From NCBI RefSeq assembly GCF_000024405.1, contig NC_013517.1, forward strand, positions 1,860,001 to 1,924,000: 64,000 nt of DNA, read 5' to 3'. Source of the DNA: Sebaldella termitidis ATCC 33386 (GTDB taxonomy: Bacteria; Fusobacteriota; Fusobacteriia; Fusobacteriales; Leptotrichiaceae). Position numbers and translations under genes: made by a program. How positions within the stretch are numbered: position 1 is the first letter of the stretch; each line of letters opens with the position of its first letter. The notes below the pieces were generated by a model. That model was given only the letters and a program-made list of their open reading frames with translations. It made no database searches and was not told where the DNA came from. Of the stretch, positions 18,030 through 27,836 are shown one piece after another.

Positions 18030-19943
18030 ATGGATCTGTATAATGAAAACTTACAGAGAGAAGCGGAAAATGCATATAAGAAATTTATTAAGTCATCAAA
18101 AGGATTATTTGGCATAAATAAACAAAAAAGCGGACTGGAGTCTTTTAAGAGTATACAGAAACAGGAACAGGCGTATAACAGTTCCGTTCTCGGAATAAGG
18201 GATGTAAGATTAGAGCAGATAGAAGGAAGTGTAGAAAAATACAAGGATTTTGATAAAAACTTTGTTCCGAAAAATGAGGTTATCAAGGAAAGATGGACAA
18301 AAATTTATGTGGCCTGTATGAAGGAAGAATCTCTTCCCCCGGTAATTCTTTATAAAATAAAAGATACTTACTATGTCTACGACGGAAATCACCGTGTATC
18401 AGTGGCGAAATTTTTGAATTTTCCGACTATAGAGGCAGAGGTCACTGAATTTCTTCCTTCCGGCGAGGATACTGAAGATCTTGTATACAGGGAAAGGTTT
18501 ATTTTTGAAAAGGAAACAGATATACAGGACATAATTTTTACGGAACATGGAAAATATGAAAGACTGGATACAGAGATAAAGTCATACAAGGAATTTCTTG
18601 AAGAAAAAAAAGCTTTGGAATGTACGTATAAAGAAGCTGCAAGATATTGGTACAGGGATATTTTCAAAAGCATTACAGGTATTCTGGAATCTAATTCTAT
18701 GACAGAGTATTATGAAGGCTTTAATATAAATGATCTATTTATATTTGTACTGGATCATAAATATTTTATAAGTAGGGAAAAGCAGGGTGATCAGGGGTAT
18801 CTTTACGCTGTCATTGATTTTGTAAATATGGTAAAGACAAATGAGGATATCTCGCTGGCAAATAAATGTATCATTCCTGATGAAAGAAGAAAAGATTTTT
18901 TGAAGCTTCGTAAAACTGACAGGGAGATGAAGCTGCCGCGTGAACGGATAGAAGGCAATGAAATTCTTCTTAAAATAACCGGAATAGATTTTGAATACAA
19001 TGATTTTACTTATGAAATGATAGAAAATTTTCGTAAAATTTATAAAATAGAGACCTTTGCAAATGCTGTAAAAAAATGGTATGAAGAGGTATATATACAT
19101 ATCCTGAAATATTTTTTGATAAAAGTGAAAAAGCTTCCCGAAAAATACAGCAGATATCTGAAGCTGTTCACAGGAAACGATAAAAGAATATTTGAATCAA
19201 TATATAATTTTAGAAGACTCCATTACTATTACGGCGATAAAGGCGAGGAAAGGCTTGTCGACTGGAAAAATACCATTTTGAATTATATAGTGGAAATTTA
19301 TATAAATATAATTGACGGTATAGCAGAAAGCAGTGTTTCTTATGCTAAGGCCATCGACGTCTATTATACAGTGGAAAAAGAATATTTTTATCTTTTAAAA
19401 AATGAGAAAATACTGGCATCAGAGAAAAAAAATCTGAATTATTCCAAAATAAAAGAAGTGGAGTCAATATTTTCACTAAACTGGTTTGGGAAAAAATTCA
19501 GAACGGATAATGTGTCAGAGATATTAACAGATGAAAGATATGATGAGTTTCAAAAAAAATTTACTTCCAAAAAAAATCTGCAGAAATTTGAAAAAATTTA
19601 TTATAAATATGACGGAATAAATATTTATTCTACTTTTTCAAAATTGGAAAAAGCAATGAAAATAACCGGAGAGAAAGAGTTTATCTTTGATTTGGAAAGA
19701 AATATGAAAACTTTATCCGGTACGGGTTATGTTGTAAAAAATTATAAAACAATCGAAATTTTGAGAAGCTTTGACAAAGAAAAAGAAAATATGAGTTTTC
19801 TGGATTTTTATGCAAAAATACTTGATCACGGGGTATCGGCATCACCGGATTTCCTGTTTTTGAATATTCTGGATATAGCACTTGATTATCTGAATAACTG
19901 TAAAAATATAGAATCCTGCGTCGAAGAGCAGACCTATATCTGA
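18030..19943 (+). CDS. Large protein with ParB-like N-terminal fold, function unknown
   Basis: A 637-residue, probably cytosolic protein without signal peptide or clear membrane segment. Residues about 95-140 read PPVILYKIKD..YVYDGNHRVSVAKFLNF, the pattern of the ParB/sulfiredoxin-like fold, in which D-G-x-H-R binds nucleotide. The rest (about 170-637) is charged and mostly alpha-helical with no recognised domain. AGAGGTAG precedes the ATG, and it follows the phosphoesterase closely. It resembles proteins labelled ParB-like or DUF4032 in other phyla at the DGNHRVSVA block, but there is no chromosome-partition context here. No function is proposed. Confidence 0.72.
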   Translation: MDLYNENLQREAENAYKKFIKSSKGLFGINKQKSGLESFKSIQKQEQAYNSSVLGIRDVRLEQIEGSVEKYKDFDKNFVPKNEVIKERWTKIYVACMKEESLPPVILYKIKDTYYVYDGNHRVSVAKFLNFPTIEAEVTEFLPSGEDTEDLVYRERFIFEKETDIQDIIFTEHGKYERLDTEIKSYKEFLEEKKALECTYKEAARYWYRDIFKSITGILESNSMTEYYEGFNINDLFIFVLDHKYFISREKQGDQGYLYAVIDFVNMVKTNEDISLANKCIIPDERRKDFLKLRKTDREMKLPRERIEGNEILLKITGIDFEYNDFTYEMIENFRKIYKIETFANAVKKWYEEVYIHILKYFLIKVKKLPEKYSRYLKLFTGNDKRIFESIYNFRRLHYYYGDKGEERLVDWKNTILNYIVEIYINIIDGIAESSVSYAKAIDVYYTVEKEYFYLLKNEKILASEKKNLNYSKIKEVESIFSLNWFGKKFRTDNVSEILTDERYDEFQKKFTSKKNLQKFEKIYYKYDGINIYSTFSKLEKAMKITGEKEFIFDLERNMKTLSGTGYVVKNYKTIEILRSFDKEKENMSFLDFYAKILDHGVSASPDFLFLNILDIALDYLNNCKNIESCVEEQTYI

Positions 19944-19949
19944 TATAAT
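19941..19949 (+). promoter_or_regulatory. Possible extended -10 promoter before HAD/dnaE genes
   Basis: TGATATAAT overlaps the stop codon of the preceding gene. There is no convincing -35 at the correct distance. An extended -10 element can work without one. Confidence 0.4.
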
Positions 19950-20001
19950 AATTGTTACTAATAAAATAAAGCATTAAATATATGGGAGGAAGAAATCAAA
20001 T

Positions 20002-20790
20002 ATGAATGTGAAATCGGTATTTTTGGACTTGGACGGAACAGTTCTGCATGATGATAAAACTATTTCAAAAAGACTTGCAGATGTGGTAACAGAACTGAAA
20101 AAACGGATAAATATATATGTATCCACTGGAAGAAGCTGGGAATCAGCCTCATCATATGTAGAAAAACTGGGTCTTGAGGATCTGGCGATAAATTATAACG
20201 GAGCAAGAATAATCAATCTGAAAACAAAAGAGGTAATATCAGAAAAGCCGCTTAATGAGGAAACTGTAAAAAAGCTTATAGCAGTATCACGTGAACATAA
20301 GATTCACCTGAATTTATACAAAGATGACAAATGGTATGTGGAAAATGCAGGAAGAGAAGCGGAATATTATTCTAATCTTACTGATATTAAGTGGAATCTT
20401 ATAAATTTTGATGATTTTATGGGAAAAAAATCTACTAAGGCTCTTTTTGTAGCTGAATATAAAAGGCTTGAAGAGATAAAAGAAATACTTCAAAAGAAGC
20501 TTTCAGGCGTGGAGTATGTATTTTCAAGCGAGTATTATATGGAAATTTTACAGGAAGGTGTCAATAAAGGAAGTGCAGTAAAAAAAGTATTAGAGGAAAG
20601 CGGTGTTTCAAAGGATGAGGCTATGGCCTTCGGGGATCACTGGAATGATAAAGAGATGCTTCAATATGTAAAATATGGTTATTTAATGGGAAATGCCCCA
20701 GAAAATCTGAAAGAAGTATTTGATAAGGAAAAAATTATAGCTGCTAATAATGAAGACGGAGTAGCGCAAATTTTGGAAAAATTAATCTAA
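20002..20790 (+). CDS. Cof-type HAD-superfamily phosphatase
   Basis: A 262-residue HAD hydrolase of the Cof/YbjI subfamily. Motif I is FLDLDGTVL with nucleophile Asp9 and general acid Asp11. Motif II is the VSTGRSW segment. Motifs III and IV are the NKGSAVKKVLEESG lysine region and AFGDHWNDKEML. A C2-type cap domain lies between. Members dephosphorylate sugar phosphates, phosphorylated cofactors or nucleotides, and the substrate cannot be inferred. GGGAGGA precedes the ATG. It ends 12 bases before dnaE, so the two are probably co-transcribed. Confidence 0.9.
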   Translation: MNVKSVFLDLDGTVLHDDKTISKRLADVVTELKKRINIYVSTGRSWESASSYVEKLGLEDLAINYNGARIINLKTKEVISEKPLNEETVKKLIAVSREHKIHLNLYKDDKWYVENAGREAEYYSNLTDIKWNLINFDDFMGKKSTKALFVAEYKRLEEIKEILQKKLSGVEYVFSSEYYMEILQEGVNKGSAVKKVLEESGVSKDEAMAFGDHWNDKEMLQYVKYGYLMGNAPENLKEVFDKEKIIAANNEDGVAQILEKLI

Positions 20791-20802
20791 ATTGGTGATT
20801 GG

Positions 20803-23800
20803 ATGATGAGAGAAGAGTTTGTACATTTGAAACTGCATACAGAGTATTCACTTCTGGAGGGCGTAGGCAAAATAGAAGAATATCTGGACAGGGCGAAAAA
20901 ACTGGATATAAAGCAATTAGCTGTGACTGACACAGCTATGTTTGGCGTGGTCGAATTTTATGAAAAGGCTTTTAAAAAGGGAATAAAGCCTATAATTGGT
21001 CTTGAAATATTTATGGACGGTTTTTTTTCCGAAGGAGAATATTCACTTACTCTGCTTGCGAGGAACCAGACAGGATATAAAAATCTGTGTAAACTTTCAT
21101 CACTGTCATTCAGCAGATTTAACAGAAGCAGAAATAAAATAAGATATGAGGAATTAAAAAAACATTCCGAAGGTCTGTTTATACTTTCCGGAGGAATAAA
21201 CAGCGAGCTTACCGAATCTATACTGACTTATAAATACAGTGAATTTAAAAATATAATAACGAAGCTTGTACAGGATTTCGGTGAATATTTTTATGTAGAA
21301 GTACCTGCCGCTGAAAGGCTGAAGGATAAAGTAAAGCTGTATATAGAGATGGCAGAGGAATGCAATGCGGAATATGTGGCTGCCAATGATGTATATTATC
21401 CTAATTTCGGTGACAGTATCCTCCAGAAAATAATGATTTCGATAAAGGACGGAACTAAAATAAATTCTGAAAATACAGAGTTAAAATATAATGATCTTTA
21501 TCTGAAATCGGCGGAGCAGATGAAGGAAAATTTTTCAGGATATGAAAAAGCGATTGAAAATAGTTTGAAAATAGCAAGAGAGTGCAATGTAAGCTTTGAA
21601 TTTGATAAATTTAAATTTCCCGAATATAATCTTCCAGAGGGAAAAAGTGAGACAGAGTATATCAGAGAGCTGGTATATGACGGACTGAAAAAGAAATACG
21701 GCGAGCCTTTGGAGGAAAAAATAACGGAAAGAGCAGAGTATGAGCTTGATATAATAAATAAAATGGGATATAACGGGTACTTCATAATAGTATGGGATTT
21801 TATAAAATATGCAAAGGATAACGGTATTTATGTGGGACCGGGAAGAGGTTCGTCGGCGGGGAGCATAGTATCATATGCTCTGAATATAACCGAGGTAGAT
21901 CCTATTAAGTATAACCTGATTTTTGAACGTTTTTTGAATCCTGAAAGAATTTCAATGCCTGATATAGATATAGATTTTGATCAGGAACAAAGAGAACAGG
22001 TAATAGATTATGTAGTAAAAAAATACGGACATGAAAAGGTAGCTCATATTATTACATTCGGGACTCTGAAAGCAAGGGCGGCAATCAGGGACGTAGGAAG
22101 AGTTCTTGATATTAATCTGAAAAAAGTAGATAAAGTAGCAAAATTAATACCGCATTTTTCCGAGCTGGAAGATGCAGTAAAGAATGTACGCGAATTAAAA
22201 ACTCTTTATAACAGTGACAGTGAAGTAAGAGATATGATAGATTATTCTCTTAAGCTGGAGGGGAAAGTAAGACATGCTTCGGTTCATGCGGCGGGTATGG
22301 TTATTTCCAAAGATGTTTTGGATGATGAAATTCCTACTTATTCAGACGGTCGGGCATCTTTTCTGTCTACGCAGTATCAGATGAAAGAGCTGGAGGATCT
22401 GGGAATACTCAAGATGGATTTTCTCGGGCTGAAAAACCTGACTATCCTCAGAAAAACAATGGAAAATATAAAAATAACACAGGGAAAAGTCATGGTACTG
22501 GATGATATACCTCTTGATGATAAAGAAACATATAAAATGCTTACCGCAGGAGACACACTCGGAGTTTTCCAGTGTGAGTCCATTGGAATAAGAAGACTTA
22601 TGCAAAAGATGAAAATAGAAAAGTTTGAAGATATAGTGGCGCTTTTGGCTCTGTACAGACCGGGACCTCTGCGGAGCGGTATGGTTGATGATTTTATAGC
22701 GAGCAAGAATGAAGGAGCCGCAATAAAGTATCCTCATGAGGCCTTAATAGATGTGTTGAGCGAAACATATGGCGTTATACTTTATCAGGAACAGGTACTG
22801 AAAATAGTAAATGTACTTGCCAATTATACAATGGGTGAAGGAGACAGTCTCCGGCGTGCAATGGGTAAAAAAATTCCGGAATTAATGGCACAGAACAGGG
22901 AAGTATTCATAAAAAGAGCTGTAGAAAATAATATTACTCCTGATAAGGCTGAGGAGATATTTAACCTCATAGATAAATTCTCGGGATACGGATTTCCAAA
23001 ATCCCACTCAGTGGCTTATGCTTTGGTGGCTTACTGGACGGCATACTTGAAAACTAATTATTTTAAAGAATTTTTTGCTGCGACTATGTCTACGGAAATG
23101 TATAATATAGACAGGCTTTCACTGTTTATAAATGAGGCAAGAGATAAGGGAGTGAAAGTTCTTCTTCCGGATGTTAATTTGTCAGCATATGAGTTTCTTG
23201 CAGAAAAAGACGGAATACGGTTCGGACTTCTGGCAATAAAGCATGTGGGAATAAACATAGTAAAGAAAGTAATTGAAGTCAGAAAAAATGAAAAATTTGA
23301 TTCTTATGAAGATTTTGTATATAATCTGAAAAAAGAGGGACTGAATAAAAAACAGCTGGAAGCATTTGTATTTTCCGGAAGCCTTGATAAAATACATAAT
23401 AACAGAAAAGAGATGTTTTCATCAATAGACAGGGTTTTGGAATGGTGTGAGAAAAAATTTAATTCCGAAGAGGATCTTCAGATGATATTATTCGGGGGGA
23501 AATCTCAGAAAATAGGATTGTTTTCAATGGAAAAATCCGAAGAATACAGTGAAAGTCTTCTTTTGGAAAAGGAAAAAGAATTTTTGGGGGTTTATCTTTC
23601 GAAGCATCCTCTTGATAATTACAAGCTTCTTATGAGAACAATAGACAAAACCCGTATGGACAGTCTGAAACAAGGGAAAAGAGCAAGGGTAATAGGTCTT
23701 GTAAAAGATATAAAAAAAATGATTACCAAAAAAACTGGAGAACCAATGGCAAGATTTTTTGTGGAGGATTATGGTACAAAAGCCGAAGTGGTTTGTTTTC

Positions 23801-24171
23801 CGAGGGATTATATAAATTACAGCCATGAAATATTTGACGGGAATGCGGTAATCGTGGAAGGAACAGTATCTTCCGACAACAGCGGCAGGCTTAACATTCA
23901 TATGACAAATATAAGTTCTCTAAAGGATATAGATGAAAATCACAGACTGAAACTGTATATACTGATAGATGAGGAAACAAAAGGACAAATGGTTCAGGTG
24001 AAAAAAGTCATAACAGAAAATAAAGGACCGAATCAGGTATATTTTGCAGTAAATGAAGCCGGTAAAAAAGAGATAATAAAACTAAGCGAGAAATACAGAG
24101 TAAGCATTACAGCAAAATTTATAGAGGAGCTTTCACAATTATTCAGTTATAAAAAGATAAAAATAAAATAG
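20803..24171 (+). CDS. dnaE: DNA polymerase III alpha subunit, DnaE type
   Basis: A 1,122-residue replicative polymerase subunit. The N-terminal PHP domain opens with FVHLKLHTEYSLLEG. The polymerase active site includes GPGRGSSAGS and PDIDIDFDQ, with Asp387 and Asp389 expected to bind the catalytic metals. KSHSVAYALVAYWTAYLK is the typical helix-hairpin region. An OB-fold follows near residues 965-1,045. Length and order match bacterial DnaE rather than PolC. The ATG is doubled (20803 and 20806), and either may be used. It follows the HAD gene. Confidence 0.96.
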   Translation: MMREEFVHLKLHTEYSLLEGVGKIEEYLDRAKKLDIKQLAVTDTAMFGVVEFYEKAFKKGIKPIIGLEIFMDGFFSEGEYSLTLLARNQTGYKNLCKLSSLSFSRFNRSRNKIRYEELKKHSEGLFILSGGINSELTESILTYKYSEFKNIITKLVQDFGEYFYVEVPAAERLKDKVKLYIEMAEECNAEYVAANDVYYPNFGDSILQKIMISIKDGTKINSENTELKYNDLYLKSAEQMKENFSGYEKAIENSLKIARECNVSFEFDKFKFPEYNLPEGKSETEYIRELVYDGLKKKYGEPLEEKITERAEYELDIINKMGYNGYFIIVWDFIKYAKDNGIYVGPGRGSSAGSIVSYALNITEVDPIKYNLIFERFLNPERISMPDIDIDFDQEQREQVIDYVVKKYGHEKVAHIITFGTLKARAAIRDVGRVLDINLKKVDKVAKLIPHFSELEDAVKNVRELKTLYNSDSEVRDMIDYSLKLEGKVRHASVHAAGMVISKDVLDDEIPTYSDGRASFLSTQYQMKELEDLGILKMDFLGLKNLTILRKTMENIKITQGKVMVLDDIPLDDKETYKMLTAGDTLGVFQCESIGIRRLMQKMKIEKFEDIVALLALYRPGPLRSGMVDDFIASKNEGAAIKYPHEALIDVLSETYGVILYQEQVLKIVNVLANYTMGEGDSLRRAMGKKIPELMAQNREVFIKRAVENNITPDKAEEIFNLIDKFSGYGFPKSHSVAYALVAYWTAYLKTNYFKEFFAATMSTEMYNIDRLSLFINEARDKGVKVLLPDVNLSAYEFLAEKDGIRFGLLAIKHVGINIVKKVIEVRKNEKFDSYEDFVYNLKKEGLNKKQLEAFVFSGSLDKIHNNRKEMFSSIDRVLEWCEKKFNSEEDLQMILFGGKSQKIGLFSMEKSEEYSESLLLEKEKEFLGVYLSKHPLDNYKLLMRTIDKTRMDSLKQGKRARVIGLVKDIKKMITKKTGEPMARFFVEDYGTKAEVVCFPRDYINYSHEIFDGNAVIVEGTVSSDNSGRLNIHMTNISSLKDIDENHRLKLYILIDEETKGQMVQVKKVITENKGPNQVYFAVNEAGKKEIIKLSEKYRVSITAKFIEELSQLFSYKKIKIK

Positions 24172-24363
24172 CGATATCTATGCAGCAGAGATCAGCGGTA
24201 TTCTGACTCGAATGTTTATACCGAAAATCAGGGGGATGAGTGCAGAAGTTTCGGCATTAATAGTTTCAGGTATTTTATAGTTTGCGTAAGATAAAATTTA
24301 CAATAAAATAAAAAGATTCTGATTATGAAAAGACAGTTCTCTAAGCTGTCTGTAACTATTAGA

Positions 24364-24392
24364 TTGCAAAAAGAACAACTGTGTGATAAAAT
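24364..24392 (+). promoter_or_regulatory. Promoter of accB-like/accC operon
   Basis: TTGCAA (24364-24369), 17-base spacer, TAAAAT (24387-24392) with an extended TGA just upstream. The leader is about 20 bases. It should drive the five-gene run from the BCCP-like gene to nusB and probably the PP2C gene. Confidence 0.7.
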
Positions 24393-24420
24393 TATATAAA
24401 GATTTTTTGCAGGAGGAAAA

Positions 24421-24816
24421 ATGGAATTAAAAGAAATAAAGGAGTTAATGAAACTTATAAAGGAAGAAGACCTGGGTGAAATTAAGGTAAATATCGGGGC
24501 AGAAAAGCTGCATCTGAAAAATACCAAGAGTCCGAATACTAATTTCCAGAGTGTTCAGGAAAAAGTAGTTTTTATTGAAGAGCCTGAACCGGCAAAAGAA
24601 ATTGTAAAATCTAAAAATGTTGGGAAAATTAAATTTTTAAATATTGAAAAAGAAATGGAAGTAAAAGAGGGTGCAAAACTTGCCACGATAGAAGCTATAG
24701 GGGTAGCAACCGATGTAAAGGCTCCTGTGAGCGGTATACTTACGGAAATATTCGTGGCAGATCAATCAATCGTAGATTACGGAAAAAATTTATTTGAGAT
24801 TGAGATAAGTGAATAA
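24421..24816 (+). CDS. BCCP-like protein lacking the biotin-acceptor lysine
   Basis: A 131-residue protein with the two-part layout of AccB. The N-terminal helical region begins MELKEIKELMKLIKEE. Then comes a short linker and a C-terminal biotinyl/lipoyl hammerhead domain from about residue 64. In AccB the tip of the hammerhead is E-A-M-K-M, and the lysine carries biotin. Here it reads E91-A-I-G-V95, with Gly94 where the lysine should be. The neighbouring D-V-K-A-P-V-S-G matches the family, so alignment is not in doubt. It lies 15 bases upstream of accC. It may be a structural or regulatory subunit, or a non-biotinylated paralogue of a true AccB elsewhere. Confidence 0.85.
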   Translation: MELKEIKELMKLIKEEDLGEIKVNIGAEKLHLKNTKSPNTNFQSVQEKVVFIEEPEPAKEIVKSKNVGKIKFLNIEKEMEVKEGAKLATIEAIGVATDVKAPVSGILTEIFVADQSIVDYGKNLFEIEISE

Positions 24817-24831
24817 TTATTAGGAGGAAAA

Positions 24832-26178
24832 ATGTTTAAAAAGATATTAGTTGCCAATAGAGGAGAAATTGCTGTTAGGGTTATCAGGGCAGCTAGGGAG
24901 CTTGGTATTAAGACAGTAGCAGTATATGCAGAGGCAGATAAAGAATCATTGCATGTGAAACTTGCTGATGAGGCTATATGTATAGGGCCTGCAAGTGCAT
25001 CAGAATCATATCTGAAAATACCGAATATAATTTCAGCCGCACTTGTAACAGAAGCTGAAGGAATACATCCGGGATACGGGTTTCTTTCAGAAAATGCAGG
25101 ATTTGCAAAAATATGCGCCGAAAATAATATAGTATTTATAGGACCAAGTCCTGAAATTATCAGTCAAATGGGAGACAAGGCAACTGCCAGAGCCACTGCA
25201 ATCGCGCATAAAGTACCTATTACTAAAGGATCTGACGGAATAATAAAAGATATAAAAGAAGCAAGAATTCTTGCCAAAAAAGAAATAACTTATCCTGTTA
25301 TCATAAAGGCAACTGCCGGCGGGGGCGGAAAAGGGATGAGAATAGCAAGAAACGAAAAAGAACTGGAAGAAAATATGGTTGCTGCACAGACAGAAGCACA
25401 GGCAGCATTTGGAAATCCGGATGTATATATAGAAAAATATGTGGAAGAGCCAAGACATGTGGAAATTCAGATAATCGGAGATAAATTTGGAAATGTAGTT
25501 CATCTTGGAGAAAGAGACTGTTCTATACAAAGAAGACACCAAAAGCTTATAGAGGAGGCACCTTCTGCAGGAATAAACAAAAGTATAAGAGAAAAAATGG
25601 GAAAAACAGCTGTGGCACTTGCTAAAGGAATAAAGTATGACAGTGTGGGGACATTGGAATTTCTTGTAGATAAAAGCGGAAATTTCTATTTTATGGAGAT
25701 GAATACAAGAATACAGGTAGAACACACAATTTCAGAAGAAATAACAGGTATAGATCTGATAAAAGAGCAAATCAGAGTAGCAGCCGGTAAAAAATTAAGT
25801 TTTACACAAAAAGATATACATATAAAAGGACACGCAATAGAATGCAGAATAAATGCAGAAGATCCGGCAAATAATTTTCTTCCTTCAGTAGGAACTCTTG
25901 AAACATATATAACATCCGGAGGAGTAGGCGTAAGAGTGGATTCACATTCTTATCAGGGATATGAAATACCTCCGCAATACGACTCAATGATAGCAAAACT
26001 GGTAGTGTGGGGTAATACAAGAGAAGAAGCTATAACAAGAATGAAAAGAGCACTGGGAGAATTTATAATTGAAGGAATAGAAACTACAATACCTTTTCAT
26101 TTAAAGGTCCTTGAAAATGAGGATTTTGAAAGCGGAGATATATTTACAAACTTTATTGAAACACATTTTAATAATTAA
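24832..26178 (+). CDS. accC: Acetyl-CoA carboxylase, biotin carboxylase subunit
   Basis: A 448-residue ATP-grasp enzyme that carboxylates biotin on BCCP in the first step of fatty-acid synthesis. The N-terminus [24 protein letters not shown] is diagnostic. The glycine-rich ATP loop is [48 protein letters not shown] (catalytic Glu, Asn, Arg) and ECRINAEDP all match. All key residues appear intact, unlike the BCCP-like protein next to it. AccA and AccD are not in the window. Confidence 0.96.
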   Translation: MFKKILVANRGEIAVRVIRAARELGIKTVAVYAEADKESLHVKLADEAICIGPASASESYLKIPNIISAALVTEAEGIHPGYGFLSENAGFAKICAENNIVFIGPSPEIISQMGDKATARATAIAHKVPITKGSDGIIKDIKEARILAKKEITYPVIIKATAGGGGKGMRIARNEKELEENMVAAQTEAQAAFGNPDVYIEKYVEEPRHVEIQIIGDKFGNVVHLGERDCSIQRRHQKLIEEAPSAGINKSIREKMGKTAVALAKGIKYDSVGTLEFLVDKSGNFYFMEMNTRIQVEHTISEEITGIDLIKEQIRVAAGKKLSFTQKDIHIKGHAIECRINAEDPANNFLPSVGTLETYITSGGVGVRVDSHSYQGYEIPPQYDSMIAKLVVWGNTREEAITRMKRALGEFIIEGIETTIPFHLKVLENEDFESGDIFTNFIETHFNN

Positions 26179-26196
26179 AATTTAGGAGGAACAAAT

Positions 26197-26613
26197 ATGA
26201 ATGATTTAGGAAATATAAGCATTTCTTCGGAAGTAGTAGCTACAATAGCGAGTTCGGTTGCTTCAGATGTGGAAGGTGTATACAGTTTAGCAGGTGCAGA
26301 GCCGAAAAATGAATTTACAAAATTTTTTAAATCTGTTTCATCTTCCGGGAATAAAGGAATTGAGGTAGAAGTAGGAGAAACTGAGTGTACAATAGATCTT
26401 TATGTAATAGCAAAAATGGGATTTCAGCTTCCGGCACTGGCTGGAGAAATACAAAAAAGAGTAGTTAAAGCAATAACTGAAATGACAGGTCTGAAAGTAC
26501 AGGAAGTAAATGTGTATATTCAGAAAATAGTTAAAGATGATGTACCAAAGCTGGAAAATGCAGAAGTAAAACCTTTGGATGCAGAAGAAATAGTGGATGA
26601 AAGCGAATTATAA
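26197..26613 (+). CDS. Asp23/Gls24-family envelope stress protein
   Basis: A 138-residue protein of the alkaline-shock family. The core ISISSEVVATIASSVASDVEGVYSLAG, the central DLYVIAKMGFQLPALAGEIQKRV and VQEVNVYIQKI are all typical. An acidic tail follows. In Gram-positive bacteria such proteins are tethered to the membrane by AmaP, and an AmaP-like gene lies 132 bases downstream. TAGGAGG precedes the ATG and the gene follows accC by 18 bases, so it belongs to the accC transcript. Confidence 0.93.
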   Translation: MNDLGNISISSEVVATIASSVASDVEGVYSLAGAEPKNEFTKFFKSVSSSGNKGIEVEVGETECTIDLYVIAKMGFQLPALAGEIQKRVVKAITEMTGLKVQEVNVYIQKIVKDDVPKLENAEVKPLDAEEIVDESEL

Positions 26614-26745
26614 ACAATGATTTAAAGATAACGAAATATGGCAGTGTCAAGAGCTTTGTTATTTAAACAAAATATGAATTGGTGTGGTGTCACGTCTGGC
26701 TAAAAAAAACGGGTTACTGCACTGGACATGCGTAGGGAGGTAAAA

Positions 26746-27417
26746 ATGATAACATTTTTAGTATTTTTAGCTTGGTTATCGATAATTTCCGGGAGTCTTA
26801 TTGTGATAGGACTGGGTTTGTCAGATTTAATCATGAAGACAGGATATTTGGAAGTGATACATCGAAGAATAGATTTATCTGATCCACAGGTAATAATAAT
26901 GTTAATACTGTTAATAATAGTATATCTGATAATTTTCGTTTTATATTTTGTCCACAGACTGACGAAATACTCTGAAAATAAAGTAATAAAAAGCAAAAAT
27001 GGTGAAATCACAGTAACATATAAAACTATAAACAATCTGGTAAGAGAATATCTCGGAGCACAGAAGTTTATAAAGTCAATAAAAACAAAAACAGCCAAAA
27101 AAGGACGTGGAGTAGTAATAAATGCAGTTCTGGAACTGTATTCGATAAAAAATCTGAACAGCAGACTTCAGGAATTGCAGAATGAACTGGTGGAGTATCT
27201 TTTTAATTCTACAGGTGTAGAGCTTAAAAAATCATATTTTAAGATAAAAAAGCTTATACAAAATCAGGAAATTTACACCTTTTATGCTGAAAATGAAGAT
27301 ACTAAGATACTTGATTACAAAGAAAAACCTGAATTTGAGTCTACATTAAAAATTTCAGGCATGAAAGAAGAAGAGGAAGAAAATAAAAATATAGACAACA
27401 TACAGGAAACAAAATAG
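26746..27417 (+). CDS. AmaP-like membrane anchor for Asp23
   Basis: A 223-residue protein. I choose ATG 26746 because AGGGAGG (26734-26740) sits five bases before it. The upstream in-frame ATG 26728 would turn that ribosome binding site into coding sequence. Two hydrophobic segments, about residues 3-25 and 49-72, form a hairpin in the membrane. The following cytoplasmic part contains the KSKNGEITVTYKTINNLVREYLG pattern seen in AmaP. A charged tail ends the protein. Its place directly after asp23 supports the anchor role. Confidence 0.78.
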   Translation: MITFLVFLAWLSIISGSLIVIGLGLSDLIMKTGYLEVIHRRIDLSDPQVIIMLILLIIVYLIIFVLYFVHRLTKYSENKVIKSKNGEITVTYKTINNLVREYLGAQKFIKSIKTKTAKKGRGVVINAVLELYSIKNLNSRLQELQNELVEYLFNSTGVELKKSYFKIKKLIQNQEIYTFYAENEDTKILDYKEKPEFESTLKISGMKEEEEENKNIDNIQETK

Positions 27418-27428
27418 AAAGGACCGAA

Positions 27429-27821
27429 ATGGGTAGGAGAAAGCTTAGGGAAGAAATATTTAAACTGTTATTTGAAAGAGAACTGATAGATAATGATATG
27501 GATGTGAGACTTGCAGAGGTTCTTTCGGAAAATAACATTACAAAAGAAGAAGATATTGAATTTATGAGAGAATACATAAAAAATGTTACCGAGCATAAAG
27601 AAAGTATCGAAGATAAAATAAAATCCAAGCTTGTTGGCTGGTCCTTTGATATATTGGGAACTGTGGAGAAGACGCTTCTGAAAATGTCATTTTATGAAAT
27701 TACAGAAGCAGGTACAGGGCACGAGATAGTAATTAATGAAACAGTGGAACTGGCGAAAAAATATGGTGAAGATAAGACACCGGATTTCATAAACGGGATA
27801 CTGGCAGATCTGGTGAGCTGA
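27429..27821 (+). CDS. nusB: Transcription antitermination factor NusB
   Basis: A 130-residue all-helical protein of normal NusB length. It has the N-terminal RRKLREEIFKLLFERELI pattern, followed by LLKMSFYEITEAG and the family's ending VINETVELAKKYGEDKTPDFINGILADLV. It acts with NusE at boxA RNA in rRNA transcription. It begins 11 bases after amaP and ends 15 bases before the PP2C gene, so it is in the middle of an operon. The accC-asp23-amaP-nusB order is similar to that found in Firmicutes. Confidence 0.94.
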   Translation: MGRRKLREEIFKLLFERELIDNDMDVRLAEVLSENNITKEEDIEFMREYIKNVTEHKESIEDKIKSKLVGWSFDILGTVEKTLLKMSFYEITEAGTGHEIVINETVELAKKYGEDKTPDFINGILADLVS

Positions 27822-27836
27822 TTATCGGAGAAAAAT

